Origin: Vanilla planifolia
Lineage: Eukaryota > Streptophyta > Magnoliopsida > Asparagales > Orchidaceae
NCBI GenBank assembly: GCA_023846275.1
Contig: CM043875.1
Location: 26,228,470-26,292,469, forward strand
Direction of reading: 5' to 3'
DNA: 64,000 nt
Positions 11,871 through 23,300 of the stretch are shown one piece after another; the first letter of the stretch is position 1; each line of letters starts with the position of its first letter. The notes beneath the pieces were generated by a model that saw nothing but the letters and a program-made list of their open reading frames with translations, was not told where the DNA came from and did not search any database. Made by a program: the position numbers and the translations under genes.

Positions 11871-13439
11871 TTGGCACCAAAAAGCAAGGTAGACTAACAA
11901 CAATGAGCCTCTAAAATCAACAATCTAGAAAACATTCAAAACAAATTTGAAAAAAAAAAAATTTTAATTTTTTTTCTTGCTCTAAGATACTAGAAAAGCT
12001 ATTTGATAAGCATTTCCCAAACCAAACTTCTTTTCCTCTTAAAAAAAAGTAATCACGATTCTCTCGTCATAGCCAACCTTTCTTTCTCTCATTTTTTAAA
12101 CTTTCTCCTGCACCTTGTCATTCTTTTACAAAACCATTCCACTACTTGCCATTCAACTAAACCTCTTCCCCTTTGCCACCTACCAATTCCTAACCACACC
12201 ACACCACTGCACTTCCCAATCAGCCAACGAATGGCCTTTCCTCCTTGAGTGTCAATTAAAACCCACACGTGGCTGCAATCCCACCATGAAGTTGATTTCT
12301 GCCTCATTTTCCTTACATTAGTTGCGCCCCAAAAAGAATTTGAGTTTTCTGGGATAATTTTTTACAATGACCATTATTGTACTATTCAATGAATGATAAC
12401 AATGACTTGATTTAAGTATGATTTTACCTACTTAAGGTGGCCACTTAATCAAGAACATGCATCTCTTGATGAATTGGGCAACACCTTTGGCTTGATCTAG
12501 TGGTTCGATCAAGTATGTGCCAAGATATTGAACTATTTAATCAAATCTTCCATGCAAATATGAAAATTCCGCTCTATAAAATAATTCAATAACTTCATTG
12601 AATGAGCCGATTATGGATAAGTTTATCGGATCTAGAAGTCAAACGGTTCATTTACTGGGTTGAATAATTTGATCCTATTGATCGAATGTTCAATTTTCTT
12701 CAAATCTTTTCTTCGGCTTTTTTCAGCTTGATTGGTACTACACCCTTTTTATTTTGTTGATTTTAATTGAAAATCCTATTATTGTAATAGACTCATAATT
12801 AATACCCTAATCACCATGCTTCACTACCTTAGTCATGTTTGTGTGTGTGTGTGTGTGTTGGTGTAGGTGAAGGTTGTAACCTTAGGTGACAATCAACTAG
12901 ATGATAAAAAACCAGCTTTCTCTTAGATTCTTTTTCCAAGAGGAGCTCCTTGTATGAGGCATTTAACATCCAAGAAGCACGAGACTCTATAGTTTCACTA
13001 AAACTCTAGTCAAAATTTCATCACCTTATAATGCATTGTGCCTTCCAAGAATAATAACCCCAAAGGAACTAAAACAACACTGCAAACAATACCACAATCT
13101 ACTCAAATATCAATTCTTTCACAAATAAGACTCACCCCTTCGAACTAGACTAGTCATGCTGTCTGATTTTTCAAGGATTATGCTTAATCTATCAAAATTG
13201 GCCAATTCTACAAGTTCATTATCTTCCCACCTAACTTCCATCAACTCACCAATCTTCACATTTTTTTTTTTACTTTTCCTATCTACTAACTTAAGATAAT
13301 CTCTTGATCGTTAATTGTTGACATCTATTTTATACATTTTCTCCATCGGGTCCCTCGAGTGACCAAACAGCAAATCTCTTTCATTTTTTCGCACCTCGCC
13401 AAAAAAATTCAATCTCATCTATCGAGATCAAATAGCTTT
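11871..13439. other. Spacer with possible LTR scraps
   Basis: A stretch at about 12440-12720 is rich in 'ttgatcga'-, 'ggttcgatc'- and 'gattaa'-like words, similar in style to the segments near 22250, 30290 and 49600, and may be an LTR scrap. A (GT)9 run lies at 12841-12858. Nothing else is recognised, and no further SKU5-similar exon is seen on the minus strand. Confidence 0.4.
12841..12858. repeat. (GT)9 microsatellite
   Basis: Perfect GT dinucleotide run. Confidence 0.9.
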
Positions 13440-13499
13440 TTATTGAGCACAAACAAGACAATAGTGAGCTGAAAGAGCATCCGTAGGAGAAGAAGCTAC

Positions 13500-13664
13500 C
13501 TGCTGCTTGACTCCCAGTGGAGAGGCCGAGAAATAGGACACGTCCCATTCGAAGTAAACGTAGGGATCCCCACTAAAAACGAAATCAAACGCCACAAGAA
13601 GAGCAAAGCAGGAATGGAACCAGAAACGCCTCGTAAAAGCAGAAGAGCGCCAGGTAATGGCCAT
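13500..13664 (-). CDS. SKU5-similar (multicopper-oxidase-like) protein, first exon only
   Basis: The exon gives 55 residues: MAITW start, a hydrophobic signal peptide at about residues 14-31 (CFALLVAF core), then DPYVYFEWDVSYFSASPLG and VKQQ. This matches the mature N-terminus of SKU5 and its relatives (SKS proteins, 'monocopper oxidase-like', also related to ascorbate oxidases), whose usual motif is DP-x-Y-x-V-SY-x-TASPLGVPQQV. SKU5-type proteins are secreted, glycosylated wall or plasma-membrane proteins affecting directional growth, and most lack the full copper ligands. The reading ends CAGCAG followed by GTAGCT at 13499-13494, a plausible phase-0 donor at the same point where family members have their first intron. 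The family is about 540-600 residues, so over 90% is missing. I see no second exon down to base 1. Either intron 1 exceeds 13 kb, or this is a stranded fragment. The ATG at 13664 was chosen because it starts the signal peptide; an in-frame ATG lies five codons upstream. Confidence 0.8.
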
Positions 13665-13717
13665 TAACAAATCTCGCACTCTTCAGCGACCTCACTGTCC
13701 TGGAAGCTGTGAAGCGG

Positions 13718-13719
<2 letters not shown>

Positions 13720-13753
<34 letters not shown>
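13720..13753 (-). repeat. (CT)n tract in the 5' leader of the SKU5-similar exon
   Basis: A run of about 16 GA pairs on the plus strand, thus CT on the sense strand, lies 55-90 bp upstream of the ATG. CT/GA tracts are common in plant core promoters and 5' leaders, so it may lie near the transcription start. Confidence 0.85.
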
Positions 13754-13755
<2 letters not shown>

Positions 13756-13842
13756 AAGAGAAAAAGAAAATAGTTTAATCGATGAGGGAATATTTCTACT
13801 TTTTATCTTAACAATTCTCACCCTTTCGAGATTTCAAATAGA

Positions 13843-13853
13843 GTGGGGCCCAC
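13843..13853 (-). promoter_or_regulatory. TCP-type promoter site (GTGGGGCCCAC)
   Basis: This near-palindrome matches the GTGGGNCCCAC consensus bound by TCP transcription factors. It is about 180 bp upstream of the SKU5-similar ATG, in a G+C-richer promoter patch. Binding is inferred from the consensus only. Confidence 0.45.
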
Positions 13854-13907
13854 ACGGGCAAATTTAACGTTGCAGATTTAAAATAGCAACAAATTTCGTG
13901 GTCATTG

Positions 13908-13913
13908 GCCCAT
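13908..13913 (-). promoter_or_regulatory. TGGGCC (site II-like) motif
   Basis: TGGGCC on the minus strand sits about 245 bp upstream of the SKU5-similar ATG and close to the TCP-type site. Paired site II elements are typical of genes active in growing tissue. The motif is short, so chance is possible. Confidence 0.35.
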
Positions 13914-13919
13914 TGCATA

Positions 13920-16900
13920 CTGTGCTCATATTCACTTTTTCTTAAAACTATGTTTTAAAAAATAATTAAATATACGTTTAATTATATTTTTCTTATTTAT
14001 CATATAGATAAAAATAATTAAATATACGTTTAATTAACAATGGTTATTATTTGAAAATTTTTCATTTTTTTTTTGTATAATCTTTATTAGTTTTAACCTG
14101 AACATCTATGACACAAGTATATTTTTAAAACTTTTTCATCGTTTATAAAACTCTTTTTGTTTTAAAATAACATTTTCTGTCGAATGAAATAAAAACATAT
14201 TATAATATACTAAGTTCCATCAAAAGATTAACTAAATTTTATAACAAAATAAAATAGCAAATCATATGTGTCTAAAACAAATTAGTTAATGTAATAACTT
14301 AATTTCATAATAACAAACTTAATACATAATTATTAAAACGAAATAAAATAGATAACTAATCTCTTCCTCAAGTTTTTCTTAGAATTTTATATTGTGCATC
14401 ATTATTTTATGTAATGTTTAAATCAAAAAATAACTAAACATATCAATACAAGCTCAATAAATCATGAAAATTATTATAAGTTTAGGACAATAAAAATTTG
14501 AGATCAAAACATATAAATAGCATAATAAACTAAAAGAATATAAAAAAATAAATAATATAAACAATATTTTCATATCAAAATAAATTATTTATCATTTGAT
14601 TTCTTTATTTTGTTATTATCAAACAAGTATTACCATAACCAAGGGTACAATAAAATCAATGTGAACTAATACAAAGTTTAGCTAATAGTTATAAAGTACA
14701 ACTAAAAATTCATACAAAGACATGATTATATAGAACATAAGTTAGTTTAGGCAATACGATATCATACAAGCATGAAAGAAAATATCGTACAAATATGATA
14801 AATTAAGAAAGAAAAATTAATTAAATTTGATGGGTTAAATAATAAATAGACAAATCATATAGTATGATGAATATAAACATATAAATATGTTTATGTGAAT
14901 AATTACTATTTATGAGAATCATTAAGTTGCATCAATTATATCGTATAAGTATAACTAAGAAACTATTTAAGTATGAGGAAGAAAGAATGTTTAAGCTATC
15001 TAAGTAGAAATGAATTATGCGTGTATAATTAATGAATCATATAAATACAATCAAAATAAACACATATGATGAGAGATTTAACTAATCGTATAGTATGAAG
15101 ATAAGTACTAATATGATACAAAAAAATAAAATAATTTTAAATCTAAAATGATGATTGATTACATGAATTGTTGTGAGGACATTTAATCAAAGAAAAACCA
15201 TTGGAGTTAAATAGAAATGAAGGTGAATATGTAAAATTAAGAGAATATAGTTATTAGAGGAAGATGAATGGATAAGAATGCAAAGATATACTGGTTGAGT
15301 ATAGAAGCAAGCGAGGCCTAAGTTTGAAAGAATGTTTTAGGGAAATTTAGTGTGATTAAAGTTGACGAAGTGCATAAGACTAAAAGAAAGGGATGAAAAA
15401 ATAATCTTTAAAAGTTTAGAAGAAGTTAGAAAGGAGTTAAGCTTGCAACAAAAACAAGGCCAAGAAATTCAAGCTAGGGGTACCATAGCAGTCGAGAAGA
15501 AAGAGCAATATTTGATCATTAACGAAACTACTACATAGGAATTGTGAGATAAACAAATTTATATAAATGTGTATATATTTGATGTAATATGTATTTTAAG
15601 ATACAAGTATTTAATAGTTTATGAAATATTAAATGAGCATATTTGTGTAGATATTATGTGAATTTATTTGTTATATGATGCATGCTAAAAGGGTAAAGAT
15701 CCCTTAAGTGATAATTTGAAACGTTATAAGTTGAGGTTGTTGTGCAATAATGTTTTTCGATATAACATGAATTAACAATAGTAATCCTATCATTATAATG
15801 AATTTGATTAGGTCAATTTGAGAATTAAAAGCTATATCTACTTGTTATGTTATAAATGTTGTTATGGATTACTTATTAATTGAAGTGAATAAAGATGTAT
15901 GCATTAATGTTTATGAAGAGCTAGTCCCAAGGAGATGATAAAAAAAGAATCTTTTGAGGATGTTTGCTTTTTTGTAATATATTTTTGATATATTTAGTTT
16001 TATATGTTTATTGAATATAAAATATTGTAATACTTTATTATTTACAAACATCATTATTTTATAAATTACACAATAATGTTTAAGAAAAGAGAAAAGTAAA
16101 GAAAAATATTATTGTGATAATAGTCACAAAAGAAAAAAAAAGATAAGAATGCGAAAATAGAAAGAGAAAAGATTTTGATGAAGAAAGATCAATATCAAAA
16201 TTAATAAAAAAAACTAAAGGTAGTCTAAACTTCCAATAAAGCACTCTGGATTAACAGTTATGGAGATTTCCGAGGGAACTTTGTTTAGGTATTTTATGTT
16301 CGAAATAATATGTTTTTAAACATATCTTATTTGTTTATGAAAGAGGCTTTTTCTTAAGCTAAACGTTAAATAGAAAATAAAGGTAATAAGTTAATGCATA
16401 AATATGATAAAAAAATAAAAGTGATAAGAATTATATATGATAATTGGCTTTACTTTCATAGTTCATATATGTGTTCATATGCTTGACTTATATATTATAA
16501 TGGTTGTAATTAACTAATGCATATAGCTACCTAACATTTGCTTTATTTAAAATGTTGACTCTACTTATTTTTGGCTTAATTTTTTTTGGTCATAATGAAG
16601 GCTTATAGAGCTATAGCAAACTAGTGATATTAGGTTATTTGATGAAATAACTTAGAGATATCTACTTGTTATTGAGATGTATTACTTACTATTTCATTTT
16701 ATGTATTTGAGAATATCATATGCTATTACATTTATTTTAATGATGATGTATGGAATCTTGTTAATATAAGAAAATGTTTAAAATTAGGGTTTTAAAGGTT
16801 ATTCATATTTTGATCTTTATGTGATTAGATTTGCTTTTGTATTTATTTTAGAGATTTTATTTGAAAAGAAATTTATTACAAATGTTGCTTCTACTATTTA

Positions 16901-19900
16901 AAAAAATCTATTATTTTTAAAATGTAGATAATTTTCTTAAAAGGTAAAAAAAATTATTTAGATGACTCTCCAAAAGAAATCTAAAATAATTAGGTTATAA
17001 AAAAGAGAGATGCCGCACTTATCTCTTCTCATTTTTGACATAATACACATCACATTTTGCCAATACTACTTACTTTCCATGCAAAAGTACTTACAAAATC
17101 CATTTCAAACAAATCTTAAACCAAAATGCATAATTTCATATCTTTAATTTTATATTATATAATACAAACTCCTTTATTATATTGTACGATCCAAGACACA
17201 CATGTTAAACAAGATATTGGATACATGATATTTGTTAAGCTTGCTTATGAACTTATCATGTTTGTCCGATATCCACTTTGTACTTATATGATCCATGATA
17301 GACATAGGTCATACAAGGGACAAAATAGGGTAATCATATTAATGGGTTTTTTTGAATCAATTGTATTTGTTTGATCAACTTATCATATTTATACAATATT
17401 AACAATTAATTGTCAAACAAAAAATTAGATCAAATGATCATTACTATGCCTTTCTTGAATCTATTGTAGGTGTAATTGTACAATGTTCAATAGACCCACT
17501 CATGCACATTAGGTTAAGGGCCTTTCACCTGCTCTTAAATTATTCTAAATATTTTGTCTAATTATCTTGTATGATTTTCAGGCCAAAAAAACAACAATGT
17601 GCCACCTCACCACAACTCCACAAAAATCTCACTATCTATTTTCACAACATCCCAATCAAAAAATAAGGATATATAAAAAGGAACTTGAGTTGAGTTATAC
17701 CTTAACATACAATTTAAGAAATGTGAGATCAAAAATCATTTTTCTTTGTCAAGCTTTTTCTCTTTCTCAATGATTTCCTTTAGTCCCTACAAGATCTCAA
17801 GCCAAATTTTCTTAAATATGTTATTCCCTCTTTTCTTTAAGCTCTCCTTACTCTTCCTTTTTTTCATACACAAGCTCTAAGCATGGTTAAAGCACCTTTA
17901 AGTGAGAACTTATCCTCCTATCTAATAAGGGGTTATTTTGATCTTAAATCATTTTTATGTTTTTTACTTTGAAAATTATAAAAACTCTAAATTATCTCTA
18001 AAAAGTTTAAAATAATCCTCTATAGATTCCTCGAGTTAAGACCTTTACAATAGTAAGCTTGAGGCACCCATTCATCAATATGTTCCAAGGTTTCAATTCA
18101 ACAATTGAAAATATTTAGATATCATGTTTGGGGCTAATTAAGTGGGCTATTATTATAAGTTCTCCTATATATGATGATAAAATATAGATCTTGATGTTAT
18201 ACCTAATAGATGATTGTAAGTTCAAGTCTGGAGACTATATCATTTTAAATAAATGCATATAAGGGATCATTAATATATAGATTGGTTATTTTTAAATTCA
18301 AAGTATACTGATTAAAAAATGGACTTTATTATAAGAAATATTAAGAACCATTAATAAAGAGTGAAAAACAAAAATCTTAGTTTATATAACACCTATTTTG
18401 TTACTTGTATAGGATTTTATATCTCATTTGATTATTTCTCAATATCTGATCATGCTATATTAGATCATAATGAGATTATTCTTATACTGGTTTATTGTTA
18501 TAAGTTTAACATATCCTTTTACTTTAATTAGTTTATCTCCTAAAATTTTATAGTCATTAGTGTGTACATCAAAGGTATTAAATCTACTACATCAAGAGTT
18601 AGAGATCTTAATATTATGAAAAAAAATTATACTATTGAGATGTGAGAGTAAGTAGTGTTTTATATTTAATTAAGTTATATGTGTAGTAAATTTTAATTTT
18701 GTATATTTCATCTTATGAATTATATGATCTTGATGTTTATTTCAGCTTTGTAATTGAGATTTTTTTATTCTAGTAATTTGTTTTACTTTGTATAGCTAGG
18801 TGGGTTTTAAATTTAGTTTCATCGTTAGGTTATTTTCTAAGGTTTTAATATTATCATATATTAAATTATTAAAATTTAATCACTAATTTATACTTATTAT
18901 TAATTATTGTTAAGATAATATTTTGAACATTTGGTTCTTACATTGTATGACACATGTCTACATTATATAGAAAGAAAAATCATTATTAGTTGGATGTTAG
19001 TTATATCTAATCGGTGGCATAAGCTTGAGAGATTTTGAAATATTGTTATTAATAATATATTGTATAATTATAATTTATGTTTATTAAAAGTTTATACCCT
19101 GTTATATTATGATTTTATTATAATTTTGGATACTTATTATGGTTATCTTAATTTATTTTGTTTTAGTAATTATTTAAACTACAAAAATTATTGATTTAAA
19201 AAATTAATAGATTTTCGAATTGTCTCACCATTATTTCTCATATAGTAAGTATTTTCTATTAATAAAATTTGTAACTATTATTTATTTTCGAATGATTCTC
19301 TTATTAATTTCATAATAGATTATGTGTGATGTGTCAATATCACTGATCTCAAAAACTTATAAGTAACAACTTTTGTTGGTGATTGTATGCCTGTGGCATC
19401 ACCCGATGACTGCTTGTGACTTGTTTTGGTATTACTACGGTATGTTTCATTATGACATGTTATTAGATGATTGATCAATGATTAGATCTCAATATTTGGT
19501 CACCATTAACAATGACATAATGAGAAAGTCTTTCTCACAAAACAAACTTTCTTAGAAATCTTCTATTGTATGTTGAATTTTTTTAGCAAGTTAGTCTATT
19601 GCTAAATGTATTTAAGGCCTTCTTGTTTTGGTCCAATTCCAATTTTATGTTAAAAAATATTATCGTTTATTTCAATGTATTTGTTTTGATAAAACTAAAT
19701 ATGCTATTTTGTTTTTGTAAACTTAAAAATTTATTTTTCAAAGATAAAAAAAATCATTTTATTTTGACAAATACCAACAAGCAATCAACAACAACTATGA
19801 TTCAATGGTGGCATTATGAATCTCTTATCGGTGATAAGTGATAATTATCTCAAAGTAGTTTGATGATGAGTTTTGTTTAAAAGCAAGATGATTTAAAGAA

Positions 19901-19980
19901 AATTTTATTTCTTGTTATCTTATAACAAGAAATCCCTGATTTTAATTTTGACATAGAGTTTGTTAATTTAATTATTTTTG
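13920..19980. other. AT-rich intergenic region between divergent genes
   Basis: About 6 kb of very AT-rich DNA separates the two head-to-head genes. No coding region was recognised. Some stretches (14.7-16.6 kb, and 17.1-17.6 kb) have a style and some shared words in common with 51.1-54.1 kb, which hints at old dispersed-repeat copies. A TATATAAA-like motif at about 17671 followed by a pyrimidine-rich run could be an LTR promoter scrap. These readings are weak. Confidence 0.35.
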
Positions 19981-19987
19981 CAAAACA

Positions 19988-19995
19988 TGACGTCA
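19988..19995 (+). promoter_or_regulatory. Palindromic bZIP site TGACGTCA
   Basis: A perfect TGACGTCA lies about 350 bp upstream of the start codon of the membrane-protein gene. This is the classic core for plant TGA/bZIP factors. The match is exact; use in vivo is inferred. Confidence 0.4.
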
Positions 19996-20273
19996 AATTT
20001 TTTTTTGTATATTTTTAAATATATCTTTATTAATTTAATTTTAGAGCTTTTCTTTTAAAATTTGTCCATCGTTGACTGAATCCGAGGTCAAAGTTTTCGC
20101 TTCCGATCTACTTGAAGCTTCTGGCACTCGAAGCTCGACGCCCAGGCCTGATATTTTTTAATAATTTCTGAATTCTTAGAATTCCTCCATTTCTAGACAA
20201 TAGACAAATGGACGGCTCAGATTCTCCTACGATAGACGACACATAGAAATGCTAGAATCGAGCGGCCCCAGCG

Positions 20274-20297
20274 GGGGAGGGGGAGGGGGAGGGGGAG
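20274..20297 (+). promoter_or_regulatory. Four-tract G-quadruplex motif in the 5' leader
   Basis: Four consecutive GGGGGA units lie 44-67 bases upstream of the ATG on the sense strand. Loops of one base and tracts of five G make this about the strongest possible two- to four-layer quadruplex motif. If transcribed, it would sit in the 5' UTR close to the start codon, where such structures usually repress scanning. Whether the transcript starts upstream of it is not visible here. Confidence 0.6.
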
Positions 20298-20340
20298 AGG
20301 AAAGAAGGGATTCGGTGGTATTCTGCGTCGTCGACGGCTG

Positions 20341-23300
20341 ATGTCGTGCCCGGCGAACGCGTTTCAATACAATGGTAGTCTTTGCGCATGCGATCCTGGA
20401 TATTGGCGGCAGGGCAATGGCAGCTGTGCGTTGTTCTCCGGAGCTGACTGGGTCACCAGCTCCGGCGTCGGGGCGTCATCCACCTTCCTTTCCACGGTTC
20501 TTCCCTTGGAGAACATCCGCCGCTTCACGCAATCGCAGGCCGTGCTGCTGGAGGCCACTGTGGCTGTCCTCTTAGTCTGGCTTCTCTTCTGCTTCCTTCT
20601 CCGCTTCGCCCCGCTCCGCAGCAGCCGCCGGCCTCTCTGGTTCCGCCTCCGCTGGTGGATTAGCCGCGTTGATTTCTTCTTCTCTACCCAGCACTGGCAG
20701 GCAAGTTCCTGTTCCTGTTGTTATTTTTCTTTGGGAAAGTGGCATTGCATGAGTTGTGTTACAGAGATTTAGGTGTCTATATTTTGAGCTAATTAACTTC
20801 CACATTCTTCCACATATAAGTATTTTCTGATGATGGCTTGGTGATGAAATTTTAGAAAGCACTTCTGTGTTGGCATTCTCTGCTTATAGTGTTGTATTAG
20901 TTTGGATATCAATGATCATTTCTATGTCTTCCTACCCGGTAATCCAAATTTTCATTGAGTTGATCTGACTTGCACGTGGCATTCAATGGAATTGAGTTAG
21001 GAAAAGGGTTCTTGAGGCTATGCTCAAACTTTAGAACAAGTTCAGAACCACTTTAATGCTTCAAATCAGAGGACTATGAACTATGTGATTTGTTCATTTT
21101 GAAGAGCAACCTAGCCCTTAGATTTCCTTGAAGATGAGTCTCTCCAAGTAGAGAAAAAGGTATGATGGCAACCTTTGAATTGCTCGAGTGAAGTTAGTTT
21201 AGTTAATTTTGGCTGCTTTTTTTTATTCATCCAATTCATCATAAAGATCAATCTGTATATTACTAGTTTCAGCATAAACATTTGATCCTGTTGAGAGGTT
21301 TCATTGTTTGCATTAATCTCACCGATGTGGTGTTCATGAAGAAAACTTTCACAGGTTTCAAGGTGACATCATCCAATCAATTCGTTGTGCAAAATTGCCA
21401 AGAAAGCACTCAATGAGTTGAATCATTGTGTTCATATAAGTCTTGGTGGGCTAAGCTTCTTCATTCATTAACCATGCTTGCTTTTGTTTTTGTGCCCATC
21501 CACACATTTCACAAACTTCAAAGAAATGAGCTAGTGGATAGCAAGCATCATGATGAAGTACATTGTCTTATGAGAGAATTTTCATATAAAAGAGATCATT
21601 GCTTCACACAATCATACTAACTCCATGCTATATATTGAAGTGGCTATGAATTGAATTTCATCCTCAAGTTGATGCATTTATTGATTCGTTTTGCATTTTA
21701 CATAGACCATGCGTTGAAACAAAAAAACAACTGTAATAAATGTTGAAAATGAGACAATACCATTTTGCCTAGTTAATCTCCTTATCAAAGTTCCTTAGTT
21801 CCCCCCTATACTAAGAGGTGAGTGAAGAGACTCTCTAGAGATTCTCATTTAAAAAAGAGGTGGAAATACTAAAAATAAAGCAAGAAAGGGTGATGAAGGG
21901 GAGCACAGAGGTAGGAGTCATAAAAGCAGAGGGCAATGGACAAAAGCTATGAAGGTTTTTAGCATCTAGAAGGAGATCGTCATCTTTTAGAGTAACTCCC
22001 CTAGACAAAGTAGAAAATGGAAGAGTTGAATTAAAATTATTAAATGTTATCTTATATAAAGAAGTAAATTCAAATGCTTGCATCATGAGAGAACAACTCT
22101 TTTATGATCTTTCCTATTTAATATCTTTGCTAACTTGTTCTCATTAACATCTCCGTCTTGAGCCCCACCTTCTATTAGAGTAAGTGGAGTAGGATCTTAA
22201 ATCCTTTCAAAAGGCATTATTGAGGAGGGAGGGAGTTGCAAACGAAGAACACAAGTTTGGAATGAAGATTAATCCGTTCAATTGCAGGAAGTCAAACTGT
22301 TTGATTGCCCATTGAAACATACTATTATTGGATTAGAAAGTGGAGATATAAGGTTTCTAAGAGATACAAAAAAATACTTATTGCTTGATTAGGCCAATTG
22401 AACCATTTAATCGTGTTCAAAGTTATATTTAGAACAAGACCATTGAAGGAACTTTAACATGATTTTAGAGTAGTTTTATGAGTCAAATTTCACCAATCCT
22501 AATGTTGAAGCTAAGTGTTTAAGAAAAACATAGAGGATGATTAGGGCTTATGAATGCTTCTTGCACTAAAAAAGATTAAGATGGGACTTATGAGATTTTT
22601 TTTTATTTGATTTGATACATAGGGGCCTTTGTTCTACAAAAAGGAACTCCAAGTGGCAACAAAGATCAAACAACCCCTTGTAGAATTATGATTGAAAAGC
22701 TTAGGGAATGTAAACGACAAAGCTTAACTTGGTGCAATCATCTTCCTCTCATCTTGATTAACCTGTCTCTCAATTAGCATTATTTAGATCAAGGAATAGT
22801 CTTTTGGGCATTGGGATAATATCATCAATAAGGAGGTGAGAAATTACATTTGACATTTGTAAAAGGAGAAGCTCATTGCATTGGGTGTCGGAACTAGGCT
22901 TGGAAACAAAGCCACACCCCATATGATGGGTAGGTCATGGATGATGCACAACAACAGTTTTACATGCAACGCATCGATACGTAGCCATCGCAAAATACTT
23001 TTTAATGAAATGACTTCAATGTGGTTTTTCTTGATGTATGTGACGTGATGATTAAGAATCCACATTTCTAGGATAAAGGCATCGTTTATTGATGTCAAAC
23101 ATGTCTATCTCTTTAACAAAGAAGGAAAAAGACTATTCCTTTACTTATATTAGTGAGCTAAAAGAAGTTCTGAGGGTAAGAATAAACTTCCTAATAGGTT
23201 TTCTTGTAGCATAGTTTGCAGAAAAATCCAAGTTGAGTTGGAGCCACCTTAGAAGTCTATTGCCTTACGAAGAGTAAAGGAGAAAAGCTGAAGGAATATA

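Noticed and set aside
20364-20862. Minus-strand and frame-shifted open frames over exon 1 of the membrane-protein gene
   Set aside because: They are shadows of the G+C-rich exon; the plus-strand frame at 20341 has the membrane segment, splice site and family match.
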